From NCBI GenBank assembly GCA_006503475.1, contig RSEH01000113.1, positions 1-64,000 on the forward strand: 64,000 nt of DNA, given 5' to 3'. The notes under the pieces are model-generated. The model was not told where the DNA came from, did no database searches, and saw only the letters and a program-made list of their open reading frames with translations. Made by a program: the position numbers and the translations under genes. Shown here one piece after another: positions 47,427 to 55,888 of this stretch; the stretch's first letter is position 1, and each line of letters opens with the position of its first letter. The stretch comes from Stentor roeselii. Its lineage: Eukaryota; Ciliophora; Heterotrichea; Heterotrichida; Stentoridae.

Positions 47427-48026
47427 CTAAAAAATCCTCGAAATCGCTTTAGCATCTAAAGACCTAGCCCTTCTAAAGTTTCTCAATTTTTTCCTATGAA
47501 CCTCTCTAGTCCTTTCATCAACATACGAAATTTTCCTAGTCTTAGTGAAAGAAATCCCAAAGGCAATATTTTTCGTACAAAATTCATAATTAGGGCGATA
47601 TGAACAAGGAGTCGGCGTCATCGAATGACTTGCCAAGTTTTTTGTCTTCGAAATCAAACAATTCTGAACTCTTCTTCTTTTCGGAGTCGAGGGGTTATAA
47701 GCCCCGGGTCCAGGAACAGGTTTTATATAAAAAAGTTCTCTTTCTTTCACTGTTTCCAAACTGTAGTCTCGACAATGGTTCGAGTTGTTAAAAGAACTCT
47801 GCGAAAAATAAGACTCAGGACTTGGAGATGCTTGACAATGCTTTGAAATCAACGGCTTTCGACGACCTAGTCCAAAGGTGCAGCTCTTTCTGCTTAGAGT
47901 GCTTGGCAAGAGCAGAAGGGAAGGGTCGTGATTTTCTTTGGCTCTGGGAAATCTTGAGGATTTTGGAAATGAAAACTCGTTTTTTTTTGAAGTCGTTTTT
48001 GGAATAGGCTTGATTGAATGCTTCAT
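47427..48026 (-). CDS. SHIPPO/STPGR-repeat protein (ciliary microtubule inner protein type)
   Basis: 199 aa, TAG stop. It contains PGPGAYNPSTPKRR at about 110-123, with weaker repeats SPSPESYF and TPTPCSYRP, the Pro-Gly-Pro-x-x-Tyr motif of ODF3/CFAP/STPG proteins. These bind inside or on axonemal doublet microtubules. The protein is basic throughout (KKLRNFRRARSLD near the C-terminus). The 295-nt gap before it holds no gene. Confidence 0.75.
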   Translation of the reverse strand: MKHSIKPIPKTTSKKNEFSFPKSSRFPRAKENHDPSLLLLPSTLSRKSCTFGLGRRKPLISKHCQASPSPESYFSQSSFNNSNHCRDYSLETVKERELFYIKPVPGPGAYNPSTPKRRRVQNCLISKTKNLASHSMTPTPCSYRPNYEFCTKNIAFGISFTKTRKISYVDERTREVHRKKLRNFRRARSLDAKAISRIF

Positions 48027-48222
48027 TTAATTTTAAACCATTAACGGAAGCTTTAGGTTAAGGTAAGATGGAATTGAGGTTTATTTAAATTTCACTTTTG
48101 GGTGTTAATGAGAGGGAATTAGATGTGAAAATAAGGAAAGGTCTTTATTTGGGTGAGGAGAGTAAAGAGTTTATTTTAGAATGTTTTTAGATTTGTTATC
48201 TAAACTAATAGGCACTTTCTGT

Positions 48223-49749
48223 CTATTCAGCTTTTCTTCCATAAACGACTCCATCTGGCCGAATTAAACAACTTTCAACGTTTTTATCTTTGACGTCAAC
48301 AACAGGATAATTGAATCCTTCTGGGAGTTGGAAGTCATTCACCCTCACAAAAACAGGTTTTTTCTGATTCCTAATCAAATGACTAGGAAGAGTCCTCAAA
48401 TTAAAGACATTTCCTTCATACTTCACATGCGTGTTCTTCGCAAGCATGCCTCCGGTAGCATCAAAAAATCCTTTTTCATGAGAATAAAGCAGATCCTCTT
48501 TAGGAAAGACCAAAGGAATCAAAACCTCATCATCCTGGTAAATCTTTTTCATCTTCACATCATCAAAAAACATCTTCAAAGCCATTTGAGAAGCCCAAGG
48601 AAAGACACTTTTTCCAAAAGGTACCTTCGAGCAGAAGCCAGCAACAGTTTCTCCGAACTCAACATCGACTCCTGCTTTGGTATAAGCCTTGACAATTCTT
48701 TTAAACAATTCCGCACTTCTCTTCACAATATTTCTATTATGAGTAACAACTTCTTGCTCATAAGAATCAAGTAGTTCAGGGTAAGCGAATTTCCAAAAAA
48801 GGTTATTCACGTCTTTAAGACCAAGGTTCAGTCCAAAGCCTCCGACTGGGGTGGTCACATGACTCGCGTCCCCTGCGATGAAAACGTTTTTATTCTTCAC
48901 AGTCCTTGAGTAAGTCGAGAACAAGTTCCAAGGTTTCACTGCCTGAAGGTTAATATCAGTTATTCTCGCCCCTCTTCCAACACACTTGTTGATCATATCA
49001 ACAAAGTCAATATCTCCAGGTGACTGAACTGCCGGGAAATACTTAGAATGCAAGATAAAATCCGCTTCTTTCAAGTTATGCAGGACTAAAATGCACAAAG
49101 CGTCTTTATTTGAAAGAAAAGTCAACATTGCAGGGTTTTTCGTACAAAGATCTCGAAGCTGCTGGGAGAAAAATCGAGAACTCAGCATGTCTTCCTTGAT
49201 AAAAGCAGGCTCGTAGCCGAAACCTGCGATTTTTCGAATTTTACTCCCGGCGCCGTCACATCCGATGAGGTAGTCGGCTTCGTAGGTCTTGCCTTCCACG
49301 GTCTTAACGACGACTTTTTCGTCGTTGGTGAAGTTTTCGAGGGTCTGGTTGAAGTGGATCTCGACAGATGACGGTAAAGTGTCTGCGAGGATCTTTACAA
49401 GCTTGTGCTGGGATAAGTGAGTCACGTTGTAGTCAGTCAGTTTCAGGTTGTCAAACCACTCTGGGGATTTTGAATGGTCTACTAGCCGATAGTAAGGCTC
49501 ACGAAGAGTCGAGGTGTAGATGAAGTCTTTCCATTCTTCTAATGGGGGAGATTGACGGTATATTTCTGTTTCTGCTTTAAATAGCGAAAAGATTTCCATC
49601 GTTCTTGATGATAACACGTGAGCGCTTGGGTGGTCGGTTAAGGTTGAATTCTTTTCGAGGACTGTGGCTTGGATTCCGATGTTTGAGAGAAGATTCGCCA
49701 TTGTCAGACCTACTGGACCTGCACCGACTATTAGAACCCTTTTATTCAT
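48223..49749 (-). CDS. FAD-dependent aromatic monooxygenase (class A, phenol-hydroxylase-like)
   Basis: 508 aa, TAG stop. GAGPVG at 9-14 in the FAD-binding Rossmann fold; GCDGAGSKIRK at about 175-185 (DG motif for FAD and NADPH); FIAGDASHVTTPVGGFGLNLGLKD at about 285-310 (GD motif). The C-terminal about 100 residues form the thioredoxin-like tail domain of the family, with the typical LIRPDGVVYGR ending. Such enzymes hydroxylate phenolic rings or polyketides with NADPH and O2. The substrate is unknown; a role in aromatic pigment or polyketide chemistry is possible but unsupported. Confidence 0.9.
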   Translation of the reverse strand: MNKRVLIVGAGPVGLTMANLLSNIGIQATVLEKNSTLTDHPSAHVLSSRTMEIFSLFKAETEIYRQSPPLEEWKDFIYTSTLREPYYRLVDHSKSPEWFDNLKLTDYNVTHLSQHKLVKILADTLPSSVEIHFNQTLENFTNDEKVVVKTVEGKTYEADYLIGCDGAGSKIRKIAGFGYEPAFIKEDMLSSRFFSQQLRDLCTKNPAMLTFLSNKDALCILVLHNLKEADFILHSKYFPAVQSPGDIDFVDMINKCVGRGARITDINLQAVKPWNLFSTYSRTVKNKNVFIAGDASHVTTPVGGFGLNLGLKDVNNLFWKFAYPELLDSYEQEVVTHNRNIVKRSAELFKRIVKAYTKAGVDVEFGETVAGFCSKVPFGKSVFPWASQMALKMFFDDVKMKKIYQDDEVLIPLVFPKEDLLYSHEKGFFDATGGMLAKNTHVKYEGNVFNLRTLPSHLIRNQKKPVFVRVNDFQLPEGFNYPVVDVKDKNVESCLIRPDGVVYGRKAE

Positions 49750-50720
49750 TTATCCGTTTTTTTTTATGGGAGAAAATAAGTTTATACTGGGGTTTTAGAA
49801 AGATTTAAGGTGGATGAAGGTTTGGCGAAAGGGTTTAGAGGGATTGAGTTTTGGGGTGATAGTTTGTTTTTATAGTATTGTGTTTAGATTTGAGGAGGTT
49901 TTTGATTTAAAATTTCGTTATTAGTGAATTATAATTTATCAGATTTATCTACAAAATCATGACTTAGAGACTTTATTACAGATTTATTAAGTTTTTGTGA
50001 TTTTAAGGAATAGAGTTTATTTTAATTGGTATAAATACGTTTAATAGCATGTTAAATAACCATATCTAAATTAAATATCCTTCAAGTTGAACACTCCTCA
50101 AAGATCTGCAACATTTCCAGTTCCGAGAATGTTCGACTTAAATAATAAATGAAAATAAACGACAGTGAATCAGTAAAAAAAATTTGAAAGAAAAATATTA
50201 TCTGAATTTCATGTTCAAGATACTTGGTAGAATTAAACCAAATATACTTATGATAGATGATTTTTTTAGTTTTAATATATGTAAAAGTATGCAAAAAATA
50301 ATGAAATAATGATTTCTCATATAAATTAGTGCTCAATAATACCAGATAGCTTATTCAGTTACATATGGACTGCGTATTTGTGTGAGTATCATATATTTTA
50401 TCTTACTTAAAAAATTGATCTTATATCTTGACAGATAATGATTTTAAAAGGAAGTACCTAAAATGCTATATAAGAATCTTGCGAAATAGTAAACAATAAG
50501 TGTTATTCCCTCAAAACCTACACTATTCCCTCCATATAATCAAAAAATCATTAAAAGCACTCCTAAAAACATATTGATTATATTTTTCCAAACACCAAAA
50601 AATCAACAAAACTAAAAAAACCTCTCTATCCAAAACATGAAAAAATAACCAAAAAGTATTTTTCCTCATCCAAAAGTTTATCCTTCAATTCTTTAAACAA
50701 ATTATGAATAATAATCACTC
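49750..50720. other. AT-rich intergenic region
   Basis: About 970 nt with no supportable gene. An open stretch at 50082-50336 on the minus strand has no ATG at its start and encodes a Phe/Tyr/Ile-rich string expected from AT-rich DNA. Near 50500-50700 the plus strand is A/C-rich, as before other plus-strand genes. Confidence 0.5.
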
Positions 50721-51056
50721 ATGGGAATCTGCTGCGGGTCTCAGGAAAAATCTCGAATTATAAACGAAATTAAAGCAGATATTTACAGCTTGCCAATCGT
50801 AGTCTACAGCAAAGCAGGATGCCCGAAGTGCCTTCGAATCAAATCAAAACTTTTTTCAGTCAGAGCAGAGCCTAAAATAATTGAAGTCAGGCAATATTAC
50901 ATGAAAAATATTCTCAGGGAAGTCTCTGGAAAAAAAACTTTTCCTTTTGTTTCACTTTGGGGAAAGTTTATGGAAACCCGAGAAATAGAAGCTGAGATTA
51001 GCAAAGGGTCTTTAGATGGTCTCAAAAAAGGATCATCTCAGAATTTCAAGACTTAA
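50721..51056 (+). CDS. Acylated glutaredoxin-like protein
   Basis: 111 aa, TAA stop. MGICCGSQ at the start predicts N-myristoylation on Gly2 with palmitoylation on Cys4/Cys5. The rest is a glutaredoxin fold: IVVYSKAGCPKCLRIKSKLF with the active-site CPKC at 34-37, the TFPFVSLWGKFM segment with the cis-proline, and a C-terminal helix. CPKC differs from the usual CPYC and from monothiol CGFS types. A membrane-anchored thiol oxidoreductase is inferred; the 294 nt that follow hold no gene. Confidence 0.82.
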   Translation: MGICCGSQEKSRIINEIKADIYSLPIVVYSKAGCPKCLRIKSKLFSVRAEPKIIEVRQYYMKNILREVSGKKTFPFVSLWGKFMETREIEAEISKGSLDGLKKGSSQNFKT

Positions 51057-51350
51057 AATGTTAATGATGCTAGAGTCATCGATGATTGAATAATTTATCA
51101 ATTTTTAGGTCTTGGTGAAGGTTCTTTAGCTGGTTGTGAGGTTTAAATATTTGATAAGAACTCAAGTTAATATTAGGGAAGTATGTTAAAATTTATTAGT
51201 TAAATCAAAGTTTGAACTAAAGATTTGTTATATAATATTATTGTAAACTGAAGAGTGATTTGTTTAATTATTTGATTTTAATTCATCATTCAAGTCTCCC
51301 ATTCAATTCTTCCAACTCTTTAAAACAATAAATTTTGCTAATATTCTCCA

Positions 51351-52712
51351 ATGGAAAATGAGCCTATCTTTCGTAAAGACTCAAGTGATGAGAACATAAC
51401 TGATGCCCAAGATCTGGAAGAAAACAAATCATCAAGTTCAAGTTCATCCATAGCTGAAATGGTTTCAAATGATATTCCAATTAAAAATCTCTACCCTGAG
51501 AATAGCTCAGATAGTTCAGACTCTGAATCAGAAGAAAAAGAGACTCCATCCTATTCCAAAACTCCCCAGCAGCCAGAGCGTCGTCGAACAATGCAAGACA
51601 AATTATCAAGTCTGTCTCAATACGGAATCGAGATCACGGTGAACAACCCTCAAATACGACACACAACGTTCCGTCAGCACGTTCTTTACACAGTCTCAGG
51701 AACCGACTCACTGGGTGGCTTCCAAGTCCAAAGACGATACAAAGAATTCCTGGCACTAAGAAAAGTCTTACTAATAGAATGGCCAGGGTGTTGCATTATT
51801 TCTCTGCCCCCCAAGCAAGCATTGGTAACTTTTACACAGGGCAACCTTGAAGCGAACTTCATAGAAAATCGACGAAAACTTCTGGAGTACTTTTTAAAGA
51901 ACCTCACGAAAAACTCTTACATTTTAATCAGTGAAGAATTTCAGTTCTTTTTAAGAGGACCTGTCAACTTCCACAATTCAAACATCGCGAATAAACCAGC
52001 GAATTACGTTCAAATCGGCCAAAAGTACTCGAAAGTCTTTGAAAACTACTGGAATTTTAAAACAAGTCCTGAAGCTGAGAAGGATATTTTAACATCTGCT
52101 GATTTTTTCAATCAGGGAAAGGCAATTATAGAGAAACTTGAAAAAGCTGCTGAAGAATGTTTTATGATTTTTAAGGGTTTTGAGAAAAAATCAGCGGAAA
52201 TCGTGAGTGATATTCAAGAACTTACTAAAATGTATGAAAAACTAGAACTTTACCTGAATCCTCAGGATCCACATGAAGATCCTTATGTTGAAATTAGAAC
52301 TTGGTGCAGGAATAACTTACTTGAGGTTAAAGGAATTTGTGAATGTGTGCATCGAAGGGCTGAAATCGAAAAAGTGAAAAAATCTTTGATTGGGAAAATT
52401 GAGGATGAGAAAAAAAGTATTCAAAAACGACAGGCTGGCAAAAAGAAGCTAGTTCAGTACTTGAATAAGAAATCTAATGAATATTATATCAGTCAAAGTG
52501 AAGCTAATATTCAGCAGTTTGAAGCATGCATCGCGGCTATTGATATTATTATGAATATTTCAGCTGCTATCTTTTTACAAGAAGAAGTCCCGAGTTTTAA
52601 ACAGAAAAAAACTAACACCTTGCATATTGTTATGGAAATATTTGAGGAAATAGGAGACAAGGAAATCGGTAAGTTCATCCAAGAGTTTGAAGAAATTCAT
52701 CAGAAGATTTAG
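51351..52712 (+). CDS. PX-domain protein, sorting-nexin/BAR-like
   Basis: 453 aa, TAG stop. A Ser/Glu/Asp-rich first 80 residues precede a PX domain (about 88-205): QVQRRYKEFLALRKVL (phosphoinositide-binding RRY), the PPKQAL proline loop, and FIENRRKLLEYFLKNL. The C-terminal about 240 residues are helical with long Lys/Glu repeats and could form a BAR dimerisation region, as in SNX1/SNX2/SNX4. Such proteins bind PI3P on endosomes and shape tubules. Confidence 0.88.
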   Translation: MENEPIFRKDSSDENITDAQDLEENKSSSSSSSIAEMVSNDIPIKNLYPENSSDSSDSESEEKETPSYSKTPQQPERRRTMQDKLSSLSQYGIEITVNNPQIRHTTFRQHVLYTVSGTDSLGGFQVQRRYKEFLALRKVLLIEWPGCCIISLPPKQALVTFTQGNLEANFIENRRKLLEYFLKNLTKNSYILISEEFQFFLRGPVNFHNSNIANKPANYVQIGQKYSKVFENYWNFKTSPEAEKDILTSADFFNQGKAIIEKLEKAAEECFMIFKGFEKKSAEIVSDIQELTKMYEKLELYLNPQDPHEDPYVEIRTWCRNNLLEVKGICECVHRRAEIEKVKKSLIGKIEDEKKSIQKRQAGKKKLVQYLNKKSNEYYISQSEANIQQFEACIAAIDIIMNISAAIFLQEEVPSFKQKKTNTLHIVMEIFEEIGDKEIGKFIQEFEEIHQKI

Positions 52713-52779
52713 ATAGGTTATTAATCAGAGTTATGCAAGATAATTCTATTAAGTTATGACTGAATATTAAAGAACAAAA

Positions 52780-53304
52780 TTAATTATAGTACACTTTTTT
52801 CTCATCAGGGGTCATCTTCTTCCAAGCCTCCGAAACCAAAAGTCTCAGCTCTCGAGCAGTTCCTTCAGTTTCATTATTTTTTTCTTTCCAACTCTTGCTG
52901 AAAGCTTGAAAAGCAGCCCGTCCGCGACTTTGAAAATTGTTCCTGCGTCTAGAACTGGCAGTTTTCGTTGCAGTATTAACCCTGAGTGAAGAATATTCTT
53001 CTTTCACTTTGCTAAGAGACTTTTCCGTTTCAGCGAGGGCGAAGGTCAGGCTGAAGAGTTTTTTGGACAAAATTTTGATTTCCGAGCACAAGTCTTTTTG
53101 TTTGAGGCTCGTGGCACAAAAAGGTTGTTTTTCAGTCTCAGGAAGGGCCTCCCAAAGAGTTTTGGCTTCTTTTTCAGAAATGCCTTTGCTTTGCCTGAAC
53201 AAAAACAAAGGATTCTGAGCGGGCCAGACAAGGTTTTTCTTGATCTCAGGGGTTTTTAAGGAACCCACGAAATCGACTGAGAACTCTTTAGCTGAAAGAT
53301 TCAT
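52780..53304 (-). CDS. HMG-box-like protein (174 aa)
   Basis: 174 aa, TAA stop. Two HMG-like segments: PLFLFRQSKG...AKTLWEALPETEKQPF at about 30-65 and AAFQAFSKSWKE...ELRLLVSEAWKKMTPDEKKVYYN at about 130-174, the latter ending in the usual W-K-x-M-x-P-x-E-K-x-x-Y pattern of an HMG box. A helical linker and a basic stretch (SSRRRNNFQSRGR) lie between. Likely a DNA-binding or chromatin protein; both boxes are shorter than the canonical 75 residues. Confidence 0.65.
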   Translation of the reverse strand: MNLSAKEFSVDFVGSLKTPEIKKNLVWPAQNPLFLFRQSKGISEKEAKTLWEALPETEKQPFCATSLKQKDLCSEIKILSKKLFSLTFALAETEKSLSKVKEEYSSLRVNTATKTASSRRRNNFQSRGRAAFQAFSKSWKEKNNETEGTARELRLLVSEAWKKMTPDEKKVYYN

Positions 53305-53574
53305 TTATAGAAAGGCTTTACAGGGGCTTTTATAGTAAAAAATAAGTGGCTTTAGACATTAACGACTATTTATGTTGAATGTTGTTGGATTTTGGATTTT
53401 TATTTGATTTCTAAGATGTTTTTTATGAGAAGAATAGGAAGGAGTTTTATTGTCTCAATTATTCAACTGAAGCGATCAATTTTTATTGAGTGAATATTTA
53501 AATCCAATTTATTAAACCTTTAATTTGATCTAATATATCATCTTCTCAATCCAAGCTCAATAATCATAAAATCC

Positions 53575-54552
53575 TTAAATATAAATATTCATTAACTCAA
53601 AGCACTTCCTATGACTATAATCCACTCCTCTCAAACAAACAACACACAAAACATGAAAATTCTTACAAATGGCTAAAGAGCTTGAGCTTTCCTTCACACA
53701 AATCTCTTTACAAGTCTGACATTTCATTTCCTCATAAAAATTATTCCTTCCTAGACCTTACATCTGAAACTCAATACAAGAAATTCCTCGATGTCCTCGA
53801 GCCTTGCAAATAAGACAAAAGTTTTTTTTACATTTCTTACAAGTTCCAGGCAAGTCAAGATTCGCTTTTTCAATAAATGAACAATTAGGACAACAACTAA
53901 ATATTTTTTACAAGAAAACTGGAACATCTTTAAAAGTAAGTCGATTCCAGCTTTTCTGTTCATAAGGACAACAAAAACAAAAAGGACTAGGCACCAAAGG
54001 TTGAGCGGCATTGACACAATCAATACAAATCACATGTCGACAAGCAGAAACCACTGTTTTTTCAGGCATGACTGATTTTTTACAGTTCAAACAAGCGACT
54101 TCTACACTTAACATCTGCTGTTTCCTGCATTTAACACAAGAAAATCTGTTATTCGGTCCAGTTATCTGTTCTAAGCACGAGGTATGTGAAAAATACCTGC
54201 AACACTGCACTTTTTTCGAGTAAGGGTCACATAATCCATGACACATGGCGCATAAGGGAACAAGTTTTCCGACTTTAATAAAGCAATTCAAAGATCGCGC
54301 CAAGTTGATACTTTTTCCGACCATCTCAGAAGGAATCGAGTCATCCGAATAACTCGAAACCATGTTACTAAGAGAAACTCTCAGTTCTTTAAACAACTGA
54401 GTCTTATGAGTCATCACTTTAAACTTGTAACTTTTCAGGTTCGGAAGTTTCATCAACTTGGAAATCGAGGACTGAATACCTGACTGGTTTCTTCGCCCGA
54501 GGAAGTTGTTTAAAAGTTTGATTTCTGACTGGATGTCTGATAAATCTGTCAT
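53575..54552 (-). CDS. Multi-zinc-finger (RING/IBR-like) protein, three exons
   Basis: Three exons joined by 15-nt introns at 53897-53911 and 53747-53761 (the second ends AAG) give 315 aa, TAA stop at 53575-53577. After about 80 helical residues, Cys/His clusters follow one another: CAMCHGLC...CCRYFSHTSC, CVKC..., CLNCKKS...CRHVICIDC...CFCC, then from exon 2 CPNCSF...CKKCKKNFCLICKARGHRG, and in exon 3 CQTCKEIC and a final C...H...C. The order (RING-like finger followed by a C-x2-C...CxxC..H pattern) resembles RING-IBR ubiquitin ligases, but finger identity is not secure. The divergent neighbour starts 7 nt away. Confidence 0.78.
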
Positions 54553-54559
54553 TTTCTTT
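54553..54559. promoter_or_regulatory. 7-nt divergent intergenic spacer
   Basis: Only TTTTCTT-type sequence (7 nt) separates the start codon of the zinc-finger gene (minus) from ATG 54560 (plus). A longer open frame on the plus strand would begin at 54506 inside the minus gene but has no ATG there. Confidence 0.4.
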
Positions 54560-55888
54560 ATGGACTATAATATGGACTGGGATGATATCGCCAAACATGC
54601 TGAAGAGTCTCTTGACAAAAGAGTCTCCAGCATCTCTGCTGTGCTCAAGTCGAATAAACTTCAGATAAATAAACTTGTATCGGTTTGTGAGGCGCTGGAA
54701 AAACACTTCAAAGGAAACAACTTAAAAAAAAATACCAGCCCTGAACATGCCTTGACTGAAAGAAGGTCTGAAGCTAGGCTTAGGTCACCTGGACTGAAAA
54801 GACCTACTGACTTTAAAAAGAAATTGAAGGAGGAAGAGGATGTGAAAGTCAAGAATTCGGAAGTGAAAGCGGAAGATGTGGCTAAAGAACAGATTTTAAA
54901 GAAAACTGAAAGCAGGGTCAGTATCAAGAAAAACTCTGAAGTGCCTGAGGCTAAGAAGGAGGAGGATGTCAAACATAAGAAAAATAGTTCGGCTAGGCAT
55001 GAGGATGTCAAAAAGGGAAAAGAAGAGGATGCTAAACATGAGGATGTTAAAGTTAAGAAAACTATTCCTAAACCTAATGAAAAAACACCGAAAAAAGTTG
55101 AGGACAAGGAGGATAAAATCAAAAAAGATACTCGAATTGAAGATAAAGTCAAAAAAGAACCTAAAGTTGCAGGAGAGTTGAAAAAAAAAGAAACGAAGAT
55201 TGAAGATAAAACTCCTAAGAAAACGGAAAATGCTTTGAAGAAAGGTGAGGAAATTTCGAAAAAAGGGGATAAGGAAAATCATGAACACCCGGAAGAAACT
55301 GGGAATGTTGAAGATATTGATCACTTTGATTTATCTCCGAAGCCAGTGCATTATGACCAATCTTTAATACAACAGAAGTTATCAAGCCTGATAGTTAACC
55401 CTCACCCAAAATCAAGTGAAAACTTTTCATTATCAACAGGAGTGCAAATCCTCCTTCATTCCTTAAACAAGCTCCCTTCTGAAAAATTCTATCTGCTAAA
55501 AAACGGTCCTCCTAGTCAATTTTTATGGCTTTTCAAAGTACTTTTCCTGTTTCTAAATAAAGATTTCACTGAAGAGACCTTACCTGAAGTCACAAAAGAC
55601 TTTTTATCAGGAGGAAAAGGAACTCGAGTACTTCAAGATATCGGTAGTTTCCTAATAAACCTCTCAAACGAACTGGACTTCTCAGAAGAAACTTTGGAAA
55701 AAGTTGAAAAAGAAGTAATTGGTGTTCAAATCGACGTAAAACGATTCGGTAAAAAATGCGAGGTTTCAGGCGTTCTTTCTTATTTCATTAAAGAAATCCT
55801 GCTGTTTGGAGCAGTGAATATGGAAGAAGGGCCTGACTGGCGACTGAAACGAAGATGGGAGTACAAGTTGAGTCAGTTAGTTAATTAA
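54560..55888 (+). CDS. Lys/Glu-rich repeat protein with folded C-terminal domain (442 aa)
   Basis: 442 aa from ATG 54560 (MDYNMDWDDIAKH), TAA stop. The first 55 residues are helical; residues about 85-245 are a highly charged low-complexity region with repeated EDVK units (KKEEDVKHKK, RHEDVKKGK, KHEDVKVKK). Residues about 265-440 are compact and hydrophobic (QILLHSLNKLPSEKFYLLKNG, FLWLFKVLFLFLN, VLQDIGSFLINLSNEL), an all-helical domain without recognised homology. Its stop overlaps the stop of the convergent kinesin gene. Confidence 0.7.
   Translation: MDYNMDWDDIAKHAEESLDKRVSSISAVLKSNKLQINKLVSVCEALEKHFKGNNLKKNTSPEHALTERRSEARLRSPGLKRPTDFKKKLKEEEDVKVKNSEVKAEDVAKEQILKKTESRVSIKKNSEVPEAKKEEDVKHKKNSSARHEDVKKGKEEDAKHEDVKVKKTIPKPNEKTPKKVEDKEDKIKKDTRIEDKVKKEPKVAGELKKKETKIEDKTPKKTENALKKGEEISKKGDKENHEHPEETGNVEDIDHFDLSPKPVHYDQSLIQQKLSSLIVNPHPKSSENFSLSTGVQILLHSLNKLPSEKFYLLKNGPPSQFLWLFKVLFLFLNKDFTEETLPEVTKDFLSGGKGTRVLQDIGSFLINLSNELDFSEETLEKVEKEVIGVQIDVKRFGKKCEVSGVLSYFIKEILLFGAVNMEEGPDWRLKRRWEYKLSQLVN

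Noticed and set aside
50082-50336. 84-codon minus-strand open frame
   Set aside because: No ATG start; Phe/Tyr/Ile-rich composition is typical of translated AT-rich DNA.
54506-54559. N-terminal extension of the KE-rich protein into the zinc-finger gene
   Set aside because: It starts at TTG and lies inside the coding sequence of the divergent gene; ATG 54560 is the first Met.
54661-55324. Long minus-strand open frames opposite the KE-rich gene
   Set aside because: They are shadows of Lys/Glu repeats on the other strand, giving Phe/Leu/Ser-rich strings.
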